Positions 51,823 to 61,986 of a stretch of DNA of 64,000 bases are shown one piece after another (position 1 is the stretch's first letter; every line of letters starts with the position of its first letter). Under the pieces are notes generated by a model. The model had not been told where the DNA came from. It saw only the letters and a list, made by a program, of their open reading frames with translations, and ran no database searches. Both the position numbers and the translations under genes were made by a program. The DNA is from Marinomonas polaris DSM 16579 (GTDB lineage Bacteria > Pseudomonadota > Gammaproteobacteria > Pseudomonadales > Marinomonadaceae): NCBI RefSeq assembly GCF_900129155.1, contig NZ_FQVF01000006.1:1-64000 (forward strand), in the 5' to 3' direction.

Positions 51823-52758
51823 TCAGTCTTGATTAACAACGCTACGAATTCTTTCTTGAATCAAAGATGCTAGCTTGTCTGGTTGAAATTTCGACAAGAA
51901 ATCATCACAGCCAACTTTTTGCACCATGGCTTTGTTAAAACTACCGCTAAGAGACGTATGTAAAACGATATATAGATCTTTAAGCCTTGGATCTTCACGC
52001 ACTTCACGAGTTAAGCGATAACCATCCATCTCCGGCATTTCTGCATCTGTGATCATCATTAATAATTTTTCTGGAACAATTTCACCCTCATCAGCCCATT
52101 TCTTTAGCTTTTCAAGACCTCGTTTGCCATCTGTAGCCTCATGAACAGTTATACCCATAAAATCTAATGTTGAGCGACATTGCGCTAAACCAACAGATGA
52201 ATCGTCCACAACCAGTACTTCTAAGCCTTTGGCTAATGTCAACAGATCTTTATCTATAATGTTATCACTTACAGTGGTGTCATAAGGTGAGATTTCGGCC
52301 AAAACCTTCTCAACATCGATAATTTCAACAATGCGGTCGTTAACTCGAGTTATCGCTGTTAAGTAATGTTGACGCCCAGTACCATCTGGTGGTGGTAAGA
52401 TTTCATTCCAATTCATATTGATGATTCGATCAACTTCACCAACCATAAATCCTTGAACAGTATTATTGTATTCAGTCACAATTAGGTTACATGGCTGACT
52501 ACGGTCAATTGGTCTCATGCCAATAGATTCAGAGAGGTCGATAACAGGAACAGTTCTGCCACGAAAATGTGTGACTCCAGCCACGGATGGGTGTCTATGT
52601 GGCATCAAGTTCAACTTAGGCAGCATGACCACCTCTTGAACTTTAAAAACGTTTATTGCAAACATTTGCATTCCACCAAGGCGGAACATTAAAAGTTCCA
52701 AGCGGTTTTCACCCACTAACTTGGTTCTTTGGTCTACAGCGTCTAACATGCTTGCCAT
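51823..52758 (-). CDS. cheV: Chemotaxis coupling protein CheV
   Basis: This 311-residue cytoplasmic protein joins an N-terminal CheW domain (about residues 15-165, with THFRGRTVPVIDLSE) to a C-terminal receiver domain (VLVVDDSSVGLAQ, phospho-acceptor aspartate in MMITDAEMPEMDGY). It links receptors to CheA and adapts by phosphorylation. It stands alone here with its own terminator. Confidence 0.95.
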   Translation of the reverse strand: MASMLDAVDQRTKLVGENRLELLMFRLGGMQMFAINVFKVQEVVMLPKLNLMPHRHPSVAGVTHFRGRTVPVIDLSESIGMRPIDRSQPCNLIVTEYNNTVQGFMVGEVDRIINMNWNEILPPPDGTGRQHYLTAITRVNDRIVEIIDVEKVLAEISPYDTTVSDNIIDKDLLTLAKGLEVLVVDDSSVGLAQCRSTLDFMGITVHEATDGKRGLEKLKKWADEGEIVPEKLLMMITDAEMPEMDGYRLTREVREDPRLKDLYIVLHTSLSGSFNKAMVQKVGCDDFLSKFQPDKLASLIQERIRSVVNQD

Positions 52759-52871
52759 ATATTACTCCAAACATTTTTAAATTAAGGCATTAATCCATTA
52801 TAACCATGATATTCTATAAGACTAAATCTTACAGTATTTTTTTGTGTTAACTCTTCTTGCAAGGATTCTTA

Positions 52872-54056
52872 ATGAAGGATGCCGATATACTTTTTTGCCG
52901 TAAAGCTGTTGTAAATCGACTATCAGAAACAACCGCCTATTACATACTACATCCAAGCAATGTAACTCAAGGACAAGATGCTTCTTTTTTAAGCTCCTTG
53001 TTTGTAGATGCTAATCTTACCGAAATAACACAGCAAAAAACTATATTTTTTCAGACTAGCTTAACCGAACTCTCGGCCCTACCATTACAAACAAACATTC
53101 ATATGGTTATTTTCTTGAGCGCCAATGAATTAACTGAAAAACACGTTGAAACATTATCTGAGTTTCGTCTTCAAGGCTACCAGCTGGGCATTATAAACCC
53201 TAAGCCTGAAGCGCTTACTGTTGCCTTACTGAGTATCTTTTCTTATGTAATGCTTACCTTGGATCATCTATCTGTCGATGATGTTATTACTAGAATTAAA
53301 CATCCAGCCTTATCGTCAAAAAATCTTTGGGTAAATAAAATTGAAAAGTCGGAACAATTTACGCAGCTTTTAGAAAATGTTCCTGAAGGCCAATTTAGTG
53401 GCAATTTCATCAATAAAATGACGTCAGTTAAAGGTAAACGTATCTTAGCGTATAAAGCTATTTTGATTGATTTATTAGTGGCGCTGAACAACCGTGAATC
53501 ATCTCCAAGAGTATTAGCTGAATGCATTGAACGAGACCCAACGTTAACTTATCGAATCATTAAACTGACACATTCTGTGATTTATCGTAGTCAATTTAAT
53601 GTCTCTAATGCTCAGCGAGCAATCGAGATTATTGGTGTCAGAGATCTGATTAAATGGGTTGGGCTTGTTATGCTAGGCAGTGTGTCGGGAAAGCCTGATT
53701 GTTTATTTTCTATGGCAGTTTCTCGTGCTTGTTTTTGCCAAAACCTTTCTACTACGTTGTTCCCAAAGTTAGACGGTGCTTTTTTAGTAGGGCTTTTTTC
53801 TTACCTACCAAGCTTCCTAGACGAAGAACTGCCAACACTTCTAAAAGATTTACCACTTGATGAAAACATAAAATCCGCATTACTAGAATACAAAGGCAAT
53901 TTGGGCGGTATTTTAAAAATAGTCGTCGCATATGAAGCTGGTCGATGGGAGAAAATCCCCTTTGGTTTGCTTGCAAGCAAAGATATGTCAAAGCAATCAC
54001 TCAAAGATCTGTATATAAAAAGCTTAAAAGAAGCTCGTGAGATGGGGAGTTTATGA
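52872..54056 (+). CDS. HDOD-domain signalling protein
   Basis: The ATG at 52872 with AAGGA six bases upstream gives 394 residues; the TTG at 52857 is not preferred. The C-terminal half is an HDOD domain (ECIERDPTLTYRIIKLTH and AQRAIEIIGVRDLIKWVGL). The N-terminal half resembles the degenerate EAL-like domain of YuxH proteins but lacks the EAL catalytic motif, so no c-di-GMP hydrolysis is expected. The stop overlaps the tatD start (ATGA). Confidence 0.85.
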   Translation: MKDADILFCRKAVVNRLSETTAYYILHPSNVTQGQDASFLSSLFVDANLTEITQQKTIFFQTSLTELSALPLQTNIHMVIFLSANELTEKHVETLSEFRLQGYQLGIINPKPEALTVALLSIFSYVMLTLDHLSVDDVITRIKHPALSSKNLWVNKIEKSEQFTQLLENVPEGQFSGNFINKMTSVKGKRILAYKAILIDLLVALNNRESSPRVLAECIERDPTLTYRIIKLTHSVIYRSQFNVSNAQRAIEIIGVRDLIKWVGLVMLGSVSGKPDCLFSMAVSRACFCQNLSTTLFPKLDGAFLVGLFSYLPSFLDEELPTLLKDLPLDENIKSALLEYKGNLGGILKIVVAYEAGRWEKIPFGLLASKDMSKQSLKDLYIKSLKEAREMGSL

Positions 54057-54829
54057 TAGATATCGGAGTAAATATCAATCACAGCCATTTTCTAGATGAT
54101 TTAGATCAAACCCTGATCGACATGCAAGAAGCTGGTGTTAAAGGCATGATCTGCATTGCATCTGATTTAGAGGAAAGTAAGCAGATCCAGGTGTTAAGCC
54201 AGAAACATCCTACGATATGGAATACGTTAGGTTGCCATCCTCATCAGGCAAAAACTTGGAATATAGAAAGCAAATCTCAGTTTTCTACTCTTATTAAAGA
54301 CGCAACACCTATCGCTATTGGTGAAACGGGACTCGATTTCAATCGTAACTACTCAACACCAAATGAGCAGTTTTATGCCTTTAATGAGCAAATAGAGTTG
54401 GCAATTGAACACAGCCTTCCCTTGTATCTACATGAAAGAGATGCACACAAAGAGATGGTAGAGATACTTAAAAAGTACCCAAGTTTAGCTAGAAAATCTG
54501 TGATTCATTGTTTTACAGGGAGTCGAGTCGAGTTGGATAAGTATTTAGAGTTAGGATTGTTTATTGGTATCACAGGTTGGGTATGCGATGAGCGCCGAGG
54601 CGCAGACTTACAAGCTTCTGTGCCTCATATTCCTTTGAATAAACTACTTATTGAAACCGACGCGCCTTATTTATTGCCTCGCAACATTCGTCCACGCCCA
54701 AAGAAAAATCACCCTAAATATTTACCTTGGGTTGCGCAAGAGGTTGCTAGATTAAAAGGAATTTCTTTGGAAGAGCTGGCAAAAATAGCAACAGACAACA
54801 CAGAAACAGCGTTCGGAATCCGTATCTAA
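54053..54829 (+). CDS. tatD: Mg-dependent DNase TatD
   Basis: This 258-residue TatD-family TIM-barrel hydrolase is the second in the window. It begins IDIGVNINHSHF, like the IDIGVNL start of E. coli TatD. The metal ligands lie in TLGCHPHQAK, AIGETGLDFN, LHERDAHKEM, IHCFTGS and IETDAPYLLPR. It is a 3'-5' exonuclease candidate in DNA repair and is coupled to the HDOD gene by a four-base overlap. Confidence 0.93.
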   Translation: MIDIGVNINHSHFLDDLDQTLIDMQEAGVKGMICIASDLEESKQIQVLSQKHPTIWNTLGCHPHQAKTWNIESKSQFSTLIKDATPIAIGETGLDFNRNYSTPNEQFYAFNEQIELAIEHSLPLYLHERDAHKEMVEILKKYPSLARKSVIHCFTGSRVELDKYLELGLFIGITGWVCDERRGADLQASVPHIPLNKLLIETDAPYLLPRNIRPRPKKNHPKYLPWVAQEVARLKGISLEELAKIATDNTETAFGIRI

Positions 54830-54843
54830 TCGCTTAATAAAAA

Positions 54844-57192
54844 CTAAAGCAAAGAGATTTGTTGCGAGAGCAAACTTGCCATATTGGTTTTGAAAAATGG
54901 CAATATGCTATCGGCAATAGGTTCTATCTGTTTTTCGATGTAATGCTCGTAATCCAAATCAATCAAATTCTCAGGACTTTCATAAGGCACCACGCCAGAG
55001 CGCTGATAAAGGTAATAAACACGCTTCCTACCTTTGTTGTATTCTAGGGGGAGTCCCTGCTCTGCTCTTTTTTGATCAATCATGGCGGCCGCTCTGACAT
55101 GCGGTGGCTTATTTTTAGTGTAAGAAGACAACGGTCGACTCAACTGCTTGCTGTAAACCAACTGATCATCATAGTCACCCGCTCTAAGTTTTGCGATAGT
55201 CTCTTGAATGTAACAAATTGGGTTTTCATCACTAAATACTTTTTCAAACAAGGTTCGCTGAAACTGCCTTGCCAAAGGCGTCCAATCGGTTCGAGCGGCC
55301 TCCAAGCCTTTAAAGACAAGTTCTCCGTTTGATTTTCCTGCATAGCGCTTTTTGCTGCCTTCTTCTTGCCCGCGTATTGTAGGCATGAAAAATCGTTCGT
55401 AAACTCGCTCAAATTCAAGCTCTAAATGGGAGTCAAGCTGAGCGTATTCCTTACACCAGTTTGATAAACAGGCATTAATGTCGTCGCGCAATCGCTCACC
55501 TTGTTTTTGAGGGTCTTCTTGCTCGCTGTTTAATGTGACAAAGAGAGAATCTGTATCGCCATATATCACTCGAGCGCCACGCTCTTCCATCCAGACTTGA
55601 GTTCTACCTAACAATTCATGGCCACGCATGGTGATAGAGCTTGCTAATTCGGCGTGATAAAAGCGGCAGACATTTGAACCCAGTACGCCGTAAAAGGAAT
55701 TCATGATAATTTTAATGGCGTAACTTAAAATGCCATTACCTACTTTTTTGGCTTCTTCCCTTGCTTGAGCGAGCTCACCAACTAATGAGGGCAAAATAGC
55801 TTGTTGGCGATCAAAACTTGCTCCCAAAAAACCGGGAACAAGCTGTGTAACTGATAATTTATCCTGAACTAAGCTAGCTGAGTGTTGGGCGGCTATACGG
55901 GCTAAAGGGTCAACGTGAAAGGTGCGAATAATACTTGGATACAAGCTTTTAAAATCAAATACCAATACATTTTTATATAGTCCAGGTATAGATGACATAA
56001 CGAAACCGCCGGGGCTGGCAACAAAGTCATCGTCACTCCAAGCAGGAGCAACCCAACCTGCCGAATGCAATCGAGGTAAATACAGGTTTTCAAAAGCTGC
56101 GACTGATCCACCAGTTTGTTCAAAAGGAATACCGGTTAAATCTACTCGAGTTTGTTGTAATTCTATGAGCTTTAGTTTTTCAAAGATGCGCATGACAAGA
56201 TCACAATCTTGCAGGTTGTAAGCAACAAACGCACCTAGATCTTCTTTGTGCAGTCTTTCAATTTCTTGCCAGCGTTCGCTCCCATGCAACAGCTTGCCAT
56301 CATCAAGGATTTCGTTACTGACGTTGTTTAGACTGTAGGATTCAAAATGATAACCGCCTACTTTTAATAAAGTGATGCCGTCTAACGCTACGCGTCCGGG
56401 AATGCTGGCAAAGTATTTGCCTTGGTTATCGGATGAACGAATGTTCCAATTTTCACCATTAGCACCAAACGCCGGACGAATCCCCAAAATTTGGCAGCGC
56501 TGATCAATAAATTGCAAATCAAACCCTATTAAATTCCAACCGATAAAAATATCTGGGGAATGCTTTTTTACATAACGAATAAACGCCAGCAATAAGCTTT
56601 TCTCATCACTGAAGCGACGAATGATTGGAGAACTGGTCTCTTGGTTGGTTACCACGAAAGCGACTCGTTGATCTCGTGACGTAATGCCTATGGAAAGCAA
56701 GGTGTTTGTTGAAACAGAGGTTTCGATATCCAGTGACCAAACGTTCCAATCTGGTTGCCAATCACCAGCAATGACCCTGGCTTGGCGAAAAGTTTGATTA
56801 CTTGAGTCGGGGACACCAATAAAACGCACTGCACCTCTAATATTGCGTTCCATCAAATAACGATTGTGAGCCTTAATATCTTCTTCAAAAACAGAGAAGC
56901 CATTACGCTTTACCAAATTAATCATTTGCTGGTGGAGCATTAGGCTAGTGCTTTGAACTAACACAACTGGCTCGTTATTGAATGACTTCAATGCAGATTC
57001 AGAACATTGCACGCCCGTTATATCAGCTGGAAGACTATCGAGCGGTGCATCGGTAAAAAATACGCTAAGCTGCCTATCCGGAAGGACTTTTACCGTCCCT
57101 TCCGGTGTTTTTATAAAAAGGCTCATTTCAATGTGACCGCTAACATCACGTGTGTGGCGGCTCACAATATAGCCAGTTTTTTCTACAAACAT
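54844..57192 (-). CDS. polB: DNA polymerase II
   Basis: This 782-residue family B polymerase is nearly the same length as E. coli Pol II (783). The exonuclease motif is SLDIETSVS, the polymerase motifs are DFKSLYPSIIRTFH and VIYGDTDSLFVTL, and the KIIMNSFYGVLGS and GLEAARTDWTPL motifs are intact. It should act in replication restart and translesion repair and is often SOS-induced, but I cannot point to a clear LexA box upstream. Confidence 0.95.
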   Translation of the reverse strand: MFVEKTGYIVSRHTRDVSGHIEMSLFIKTPEGTVKVLPDRQLSVFFTDAPLDSLPADITGVQCSESALKSFNNEPVVLVQSTSLMLHQQMINLVKRNGFSVFEEDIKAHNRYLMERNIRGAVRFIGVPDSSNQTFRQARVIAGDWQPDWNVWSLDIETSVSTNTLLSIGITSRDQRVAFVVTNQETSSPIIRRFSDEKSLLLAFIRYVKKHSPDIFIGWNLIGFDLQFIDQRCQILGIRPAFGANGENWNIRSSDNQGKYFASIPGRVALDGITLLKVGGYHFESYSLNNVSNEILDDGKLLHGSERWQEIERLHKEDLGAFVAYNLQDCDLVMRIFEKLKLIELQQTRVDLTGIPFEQTGGSVAAFENLYLPRLHSAGWVAPAWSDDDFVASPGGFVMSSIPGLYKNVLVFDFKSLYPSIIRTFHVDPLARIAAQHSASLVQDKLSVTQLVPGFLGASFDRQQAILPSLVGELAQAREEAKKVGNGILSYAIKIIMNSFYGVLGSNVCRFYHAELASSITMRGHELLGRTQVWMEERGARVIYGDTDSLFVTLNSEQEDPQKQGERLRDDINACLSNWCKEYAQLDSHLELEFERVYERFFMPTIRGQEEGSKKRYAGKSNGELVFKGLEAARTDWTPLARQFQRTLFEKVFSDENPICYIQETIAKLRAGDYDDQLVYSKQLSRPLSSYTKNKPPHVRAAAMIDQKRAEQGLPLEYNKGRKRVYYLYQRSGVVPYESPENLIDLDYEHYIEKQIEPIADSILPFFKTNMASLLSQQISLL

Positions 57193-57232
57193 CTAAACAG
57201 CCTAGTATTTTAAAAGTGCTTATTTTATTAAA

Positions 57233-59692
57233 TTATAACCCACGTAGTAAAAGCATGGGCGGCACTTTTAACACAGTCCTACTAGCAAATATACCAATCG
57301 TTGATATGACTACCACACCAATCGCGGGTCCCAACAACCATAATAATGGGTGAAAATTCGCTTCGGCGTTGAACACAAAAACCTGCAAACCAAATAAGCA
57401 GGTTTCTGCGCCTATGGCGGCAATGAGTCCGGCAAAGAATCCAAGAGCGCCAAATTCCACCAACAACGCCTGTCTGACTAATGCACCTCTAGCACCTAGC
57501 ACTCGCAACAAGGCGCCTTCCTCTAGGCGTTCTTCTAGTGTCGAGCGAACGCTGGCCAATAACACCAAAGCGCCAGCACTAAGAATACAAAATAACACCA
57601 ACTGAATAGCCTGAGACAACTGCCCTATTATCGTCTGTATTTGCTTTAAAATATCGCCCACATTCAAAATAGAAACCGTAGGGAATTTCGCCATCAATCG
57701 ATAAAAAGACTGCGCTTCTATATCACTCACAAACAAACTACTTACAAAGTTGGCAGGATAATCTTCTAACGCACTCTTAGGCAAAATTAGATAGAAATTG
57801 GGTTGCATTGATCCCCAGTCAACAGTACGAACGGAAGTAATAGGCAAGGTGACAATATTGCTACCAATATTTATAGTCAGCTTATCTCCTATTTTTAGGT
57901 TTGCTTCTTTAGCTGCCTTTTGCTCGACTGAAAGCCCTTCAGCAGAAAAATCGCCTTCGACAAGTTCGTTGCCCTTTCCAAGCGTGTCTGACCAAGTTAA
58001 GTTTAGCTCTCGTTCATAAAGCTCAGGCTCGCCCTTTTCGTCAGGATAAAGAGATTGTACGGTTTGATCATTCACTGCCGTGACACGACCACGCACCATA
58101 GGATACCAATCGGATTTTTTGAGACCCAATTGAGTCGTTTGGTCATTAATCGGGTCAATTTGGTCCGCTTGTACGTTGAATAAATAATGATTTGGAGCAT
58201 CTTCTGGTAGTTGTTGTTGCCAGTCAGCAATCAAGCTGGATTTAACTCCAATAAGAATCAAAGAAAGCATGATGATTAACGTGAATACCAAAAGTTGAAA
58301 TAGGTTTGGTATCAACCTTCTATATAGGGAAGCAAGACCTATTTGCCAACCGCTGGTGGCTCCTGACGTCAACGAACGGCCAAGTTTAAAAGCCAACCAA
58401 CCAATGGCTGCAACAAACAGTGCAATCCCCAAAATGGCAGCAGTCATAATGCTTGGCAGCAAGAAGCCATTGGTATACATGCACATTAATCCAAACATAC
58501 CGATGAATCCGATTACGTAAATGGTAAAGGTATTAAGTTCAATTTTTGCATTAGGCTGCAACACAGATAATGGCGAAATCTTGATAAGATGGGACATCAG
58601 CGGTAGACAAAAAGCCACCATGGATATTAGCCCAGTCGCTGCACCCAGCCACAAACGACTAATAGAGGGTTCTGGTAATGTTGTCGACATTAATCCAGAC
58701 AGCAAAGAGGCGATTATTTCCTGCATGCCCCAGCCGATACTCAAACCAATCGCGGCACCGACAAGAAATAAAGTAAAAAGCTGTAGGAAAAATAATCGTC
58801 CTAATAATTTTGGCGTTGCACCTAGTGTTTTTAAAATAGCTACTTGCATCAAGTGACGTTTTACAAACCGAGCCGAAGCAAGCGCCATAGCGACACCAGA
58901 CATGACTACGGCTAAAGTACCGGCTAGTAATAAAAACGACTCAGCCCGTCCGATAGTGTCACCAATACGTTCACCACGTTGAGTGGGAGTTTGCCAGCGC
59001 TGGCCTTCATTTAATTGTGGCGTTATCCAAGTTTCATACTCTTCAAGCGAAGCTTTCTGTCCTGCAAGTAAGAGTGAATAACGTACTCGGCTACCGGGGA
59101 TAATTACATTGGTTGCCGCAAGATCAGCCATGTTCATCACGGCACGTGGAGAAATAGCAAACGCAGAAGTGCTTGAACCGGGGTCTCGCACTAGGTATTT
59201 TGTGACTTTAAGCGAGGCGTCTCCCACTTCAACTTGATCACCAAGGGTAATTTTAAGCAAGCTAGCTAAACGCGAAGACACCCAAACTTCTCCCTGCTTA
59301 GGCGTTTCGGTCGAACTTTTACCTGTGCCAAATAAAACGTCGTCGACAAGATAAGCGCCTTTTAATGGATAGCCATCGCTAACTGCACTTAATTGAGAAA
59401 GCTGAAGTGAATCACCAGCGAACATCATAGTAGTGAAAGACGTTCTTTGCGCGGTTTGCAAAGACAGTTCTTTCGCCTTTGTTTCCCATTCTGCTGGAAT
59501 AATGTCATCTGAGCGGATTAGACGGTCGGCCGCTATAAGGTTTGCAGACTCTTGTTCGAAGGATAATTGTAAGCGATCAATGAACAAACCTATCGATGTG
59601 ACTGTGCTCACTGAGATAACCAAAGCCAATAGAAGTGTGAGCAAATCACCACTACGAATATCTCTGAACATTAAACGAAAGGTAAAACTCAT
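57233..59692 (-). CDS. ybbP: ABC transporter permease YbbP-type
   Basis: This 819-residue FtsX-like permease has two FtsX domains and about ten membrane helices, matching E. coli YbbP in length (about 804). The start [18 protein letters not shown] at 59692 overlaps the ybbA stop (ATGA); the longer frame from 59743 lies in ybbA and is not preferred. The large periplasmic segments resemble MacB-like mechanotransmission domains. With YbbA it may extract lipids or lipoproteins, and it is divergent from tesA as in E. coli. Confidence 0.9.
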   Translation of the reverse strand: MSFTFRLMFRDIRSGDLLTLLLALVISVSTVTSIGLFIDRLQLSFEQESANLIAADRLIRSDDIIPAEWETKAKELSLQTAQRTSFTTMMFAGDSLQLSQLSAVSDGYPLKGAYLVDDVLFGTGKSSTETPKQGEVWVSSRLASLLKITLGDQVEVGDASLKVTKYLVRDPGSSTSAFAISPRAVMNMADLAATNVIIPGSRVRYSLLLAGQKASLEEYETWITPQLNEGQRWQTPTQRGERIGDTIGRAESFLLLAGTLAVVMSGVAMALASARFVKRHLMQVAILKTLGATPKLLGRLFFLQLFTLFLVGAAIGLSIGWGMQEIIASLLSGLMSTTLPEPSISRLWLGAATGLISMVAFCLPLMSHLIKISPLSVLQPNAKIELNTFTIYVIGFIGMFGLMCMYTNGFLLPSIMTAAILGIALFVAAIGWLAFKLGRSLTSGATSGWQIGLASLYRRLIPNLFQLLVFTLIIMLSLILIGVKSSLIADWQQQLPEDAPNHYLFNVQADQIDPINDQTTQLGLKKSDWYPMVRGRVTAVNDQTVQSLYPDEKGEPELYERELNLTWSDTLGKGNELVEGDFSAEGLSVEQKAAKEANLKIGDKLTINIGSNIVTLPITSVRTVDWGSMQPNFYLILPKSALEDYPANFVSSLFVSDIEAQSFYRLMAKFPTVSILNVGDILKQIQTIIGQLSQAIQLVLFCILSAGALVLLASVRSTLEERLEEGALLRVLGARGALVRQALLVEFGALGFFAGLIAAIGAETCLFGLQVFVFNAEANFHPLLWLLGPAIGVVVISTIGIFASRTVLKVPPMLLLRGL

Positions 59693-60372
59693 AAAGATTT
59701 TTCCGTTAGCTGACCTGCAGACATGACCAATTGACGGTCGCACATTTTAGCAAGCTCATTATCATGAGTTACCATCACCAATGTCGTACCTTGAGATTGA
59801 TTAAGATCGAATAGCAATTTAATAATAAGCTTTCCATTTTCTTCATCAAGGTTGCCTGTAGGCTCGTCTGCGAACAAAATTTTAGGGTTAGAAGCAAATG
59901 CACGAGCAATTGCGACGCGCTGCTGTTCACCCCCTGACAGCTGATTCGGGTAATGGGTTAACCTGTGCGACAAGCCGACTTTCTCAAGTAATACTTCTGC
60001 CTTCTTGCGTGCGTCTTTATCGCCTTTTAGTTCGGCGGGTAACATGACATTTTCAATGGCTTGCAGGCTAGGCAAAAGATGAAACGATTGAAAGACAAAA
60101 CCAACGTATTGGCCTCGAGCGAGTGCTCTTTGCTCTTCTGTTTGGCTAGAGAACTCTTGTTCATAAAGAAAAATATCACCGGATGTATTCACATCTAATC
60201 CGGCTAGCAAACCTAGTAAAGTGGACTTGCCTGAGCCAGATGAACCGACAATAGCAACGGACTCACTTTCCTTGATTTCCATATTGATTCCTTTCAATAT
60301 GGTTAAATTCCCTGTATTCGATGTCACTGTATGGGTTAAATTAGACACTTTAATCGCGGTGTTTCTAGCCAT
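59689..60372 (-). CDS. ybbA: ABC transporter ATP-binding protein YbbA-type
   Basis: This 227-residue ATPase of the LolD/MacB group powers YbbP. Walker A is [12 protein letters not shown], the Q-loop is [11 protein letters not shown], the signature is [14 protein letters not shown], Walker B is [12 protein letters not shown], and the switch is VMVTHD. The gene is divergent from tesA with 26 bases between starts, so the two promoters must overlap. Confidence 0.94.
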   Translation of the reverse strand: MARNTAIKVSNLTHTVTSNTGNLTILKGINMEIKESESVAIVGSSGSGKSTLLGLLAGLDVNTSGDIFLYEQEFSSQTEEQRALARGQYVGFVFQSFHLLPSLQAIENVMLPAELKGDKDARKKAEVLLEKVGLSHRLTHYPNQLSGGEQQRVAIARAFASNPKILFADEPTGNLDEENGKLIIKLLFDLNQSQGTTLVMVTHDNELAKMCDRQLVMSAGQLTEKSL

Positions 60373-60398
60373 GGTGATTCACTCTAAAAAGGTTTGAT

Positions 60399-61037
60399 AT
60401 GTTTTTCAAAAAAAAATTAAGGCAGCTGTGTACAATAGTCACGCTGCTATTCATTAGTTCATTCGCTTCGGCTTCTACTTTACTTGTTATGGGCGATAGC
60501 CTCAGTGCGGCATATAACTTACGACAACAAGATGGCTGGGTTAGTTTACTTGAAAATCAACTTTCTCAATCTCACCCTGAAATACAAGTTATTAATGCCA
60601 GTGTTAGTGGCGAGACAACACAAGGTGGTTTGTCTCGTTTTGGCAATCTTTTAGCCATTCATAAACCAGATTTGATAGTGTTAGAGCTTGGCGCCAATGA
60701 TGCATTACGTGGTTACCCTTTAGATCAGACCACACAAAATTTGGAAAAAATGGTTGAGCAAGCTCAAAGTAGTGGAGCTGTTGTATTGCTAATTGGCAAT
60801 CAGATTCCGCAAAATTACGGTAAACGCTATACGCAAATGTTCTTCAATTTGTACAAGGATATTGCTAGTAAGTACAACATCGCTTATCTACCCTTTATGC
60901 TTGAAAATGTAGCGTTAAACAAAAATCTAATGCAAAACGACGGCTTACACCCGAATAAAGAAGGTCAACCGATTGTACTGCAAAATATACTGCCATATTT
61001 ACAACCACTATTAGATAAAATTCAGTCAAAAAAATAA
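60399..61037 (+). CDS. tesA: Multifunctional esterase/thioesterase/lysophospholipase TesA
   Basis: This 212-residue SGNH hydrolase has a signal peptide (about 25 residues, ending SFASA). The catalytic serine is in MGDSLSAAYNL, the oxyanion residues in the GANDALRG block, and the Asp-His pair in NDGLHPNKEGQ. It is periplasmic and hydrolyses acyl-CoA and lysophospholipid substrates. It is divergent from ybbAP, a pairing also seen in E. coli. Confidence 0.95.
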   Translation: MFFKKKLRQLCTIVTLLFISSFASASTLLVMGDSLSAAYNLRQQDGWVSLLENQLSQSHPEIQVINASVSGETTQGGLSRFGNLLAIHKPDLIVLELGANDALRGYPLDQTTQNLEKMVEQAQSSGAVVLLIGNQIPQNYGKRYTQMFFNLYKDIASKYNIAYLPFMLENVALNKNLMQNDGLHPNKEGQPIVLQNILPYLQPLLDKIQSKK

Positions 61038-61047
61038 GGAAGGTGAG

Positions 61048-61986
61048 ATGAAAGCGGTTTTTCTAGATAGAGGATCATTTCCTGAGTACATCAAAATCCA
61101 GTTGCCTACACAAATTAGTGAAGTTGTTGAATACGACAATACGGCTCTTGAGGAAGTAGCAGAACGTATCAAAAGTGCAAGTATTGTACTTACCAATAAA
61201 GTCGTTGTTAATGCTGCTGCGATTAACAGCGCGTCAGATTTAAAACTTATACAAGTAATGGCGACAGGTACCAATAACGTAGACCTAAAAGCCTGTAAGG
61301 ATAAAAATATCGCCGTTCAAAATGTAGCGGATTACTCTACAATCAGCGTGCCTGAACATACTTTTGCTATGCTGCTGGCTCTAAGAAGAAATCTTGCATC
61401 GTATTTAGATGCGGTAAAATCTGGTAGATGGGCCACTTCTGAATATTTTTGTTTTCTTGATTACCCGATTAAAGATTTGTCAGGTTCAACTATGGTTATC
61501 ATAGGCGGCGGAACCTTAGGTAAAAAAGTGGCTGCTATCGCGCTTGCTTTCGGAATGAAGGTGATCTTTGCCGATCGCAAAGGAACTACAAATACTAGAC
61601 CTAGTTACATCAACTTCGAAGAGTCCTTAAAGCTCGCCGATGTCATCAGTATCAATTGCCCATTAACACCAGAAACAAAAAATCTAATCAGTGATGCCGA
61701 GTTTTCGTTAATGAAAAAGAGCTGCCTATTACTAAATATCAGCCGTGGCGGTATTGTTGATGAGGATGCGCTGTTACGAGCTTTCGAAAACAATACCATC
61801 ACAGGTGCGGCTTTTGATGTTTCAACACAAGAACCTATGCAGCTAGATCATCCACTCCAAGCTCTTACCAAACAGCCAAATTTCTTACTGACTCCTCATA
61901 TTGCTTGGGCAAGTGATGAAGCGATGCAAACATTAGTCGACATGGCTATGGATAAAATAACTTCTTTCATAGATAAGCCAGAATGA
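61048..61986 (+). CDS. D-2-hydroxyacid dehydrogenase (glycerate dehydrogenase-like)
   Basis: This 312-residue NAD-dependent enzyme is of the HprA/glycerate dehydrogenase group. The Rossmann motif is IIGGGTLGKKVA, and the catalytic Arg, Glu and His lie in NISRGGIVDEDAL, AFDVSTQEP and TPHIAWAS. Hydroxypyruvate or glyoxylate is the likely substrate, but this is not settled. The stop overlaps the start of the next gene by four bases, so the two are cotranslated. Confidence 0.88.
   Translation: MKAVFLDRGSFPEYIKIQLPTQISEVVEYDNTALEEVAERIKSASIVLTNKVVVNAAAINSASDLKLIQVMATGTNNVDLKACKDKNIAVQNVADYSTISVPEHTFAMLLALRRNLASYLDAVKSGRWATSEYFCFLDYPIKDLSGSTMVIIGGGTLGKKVAAIALAFGMKVIFADRKGTTNTRPSYINFEESLKLADVISINCPLTPETKNLISDAEFSLMKKSCLLLNISRGGIVDEDALLRAFENNTITGAAFDVSTQEPMQLDHPLQALTKQPNFLLTPHIAWASDEAMQTLVDMAMDKITSFIDKPE

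Noticed and set aside
57100..57300. A LexA box before polB
   Set aside because: No CTG-N10-CAG motif with the expected AT-rich centre is evident in the upstream region.
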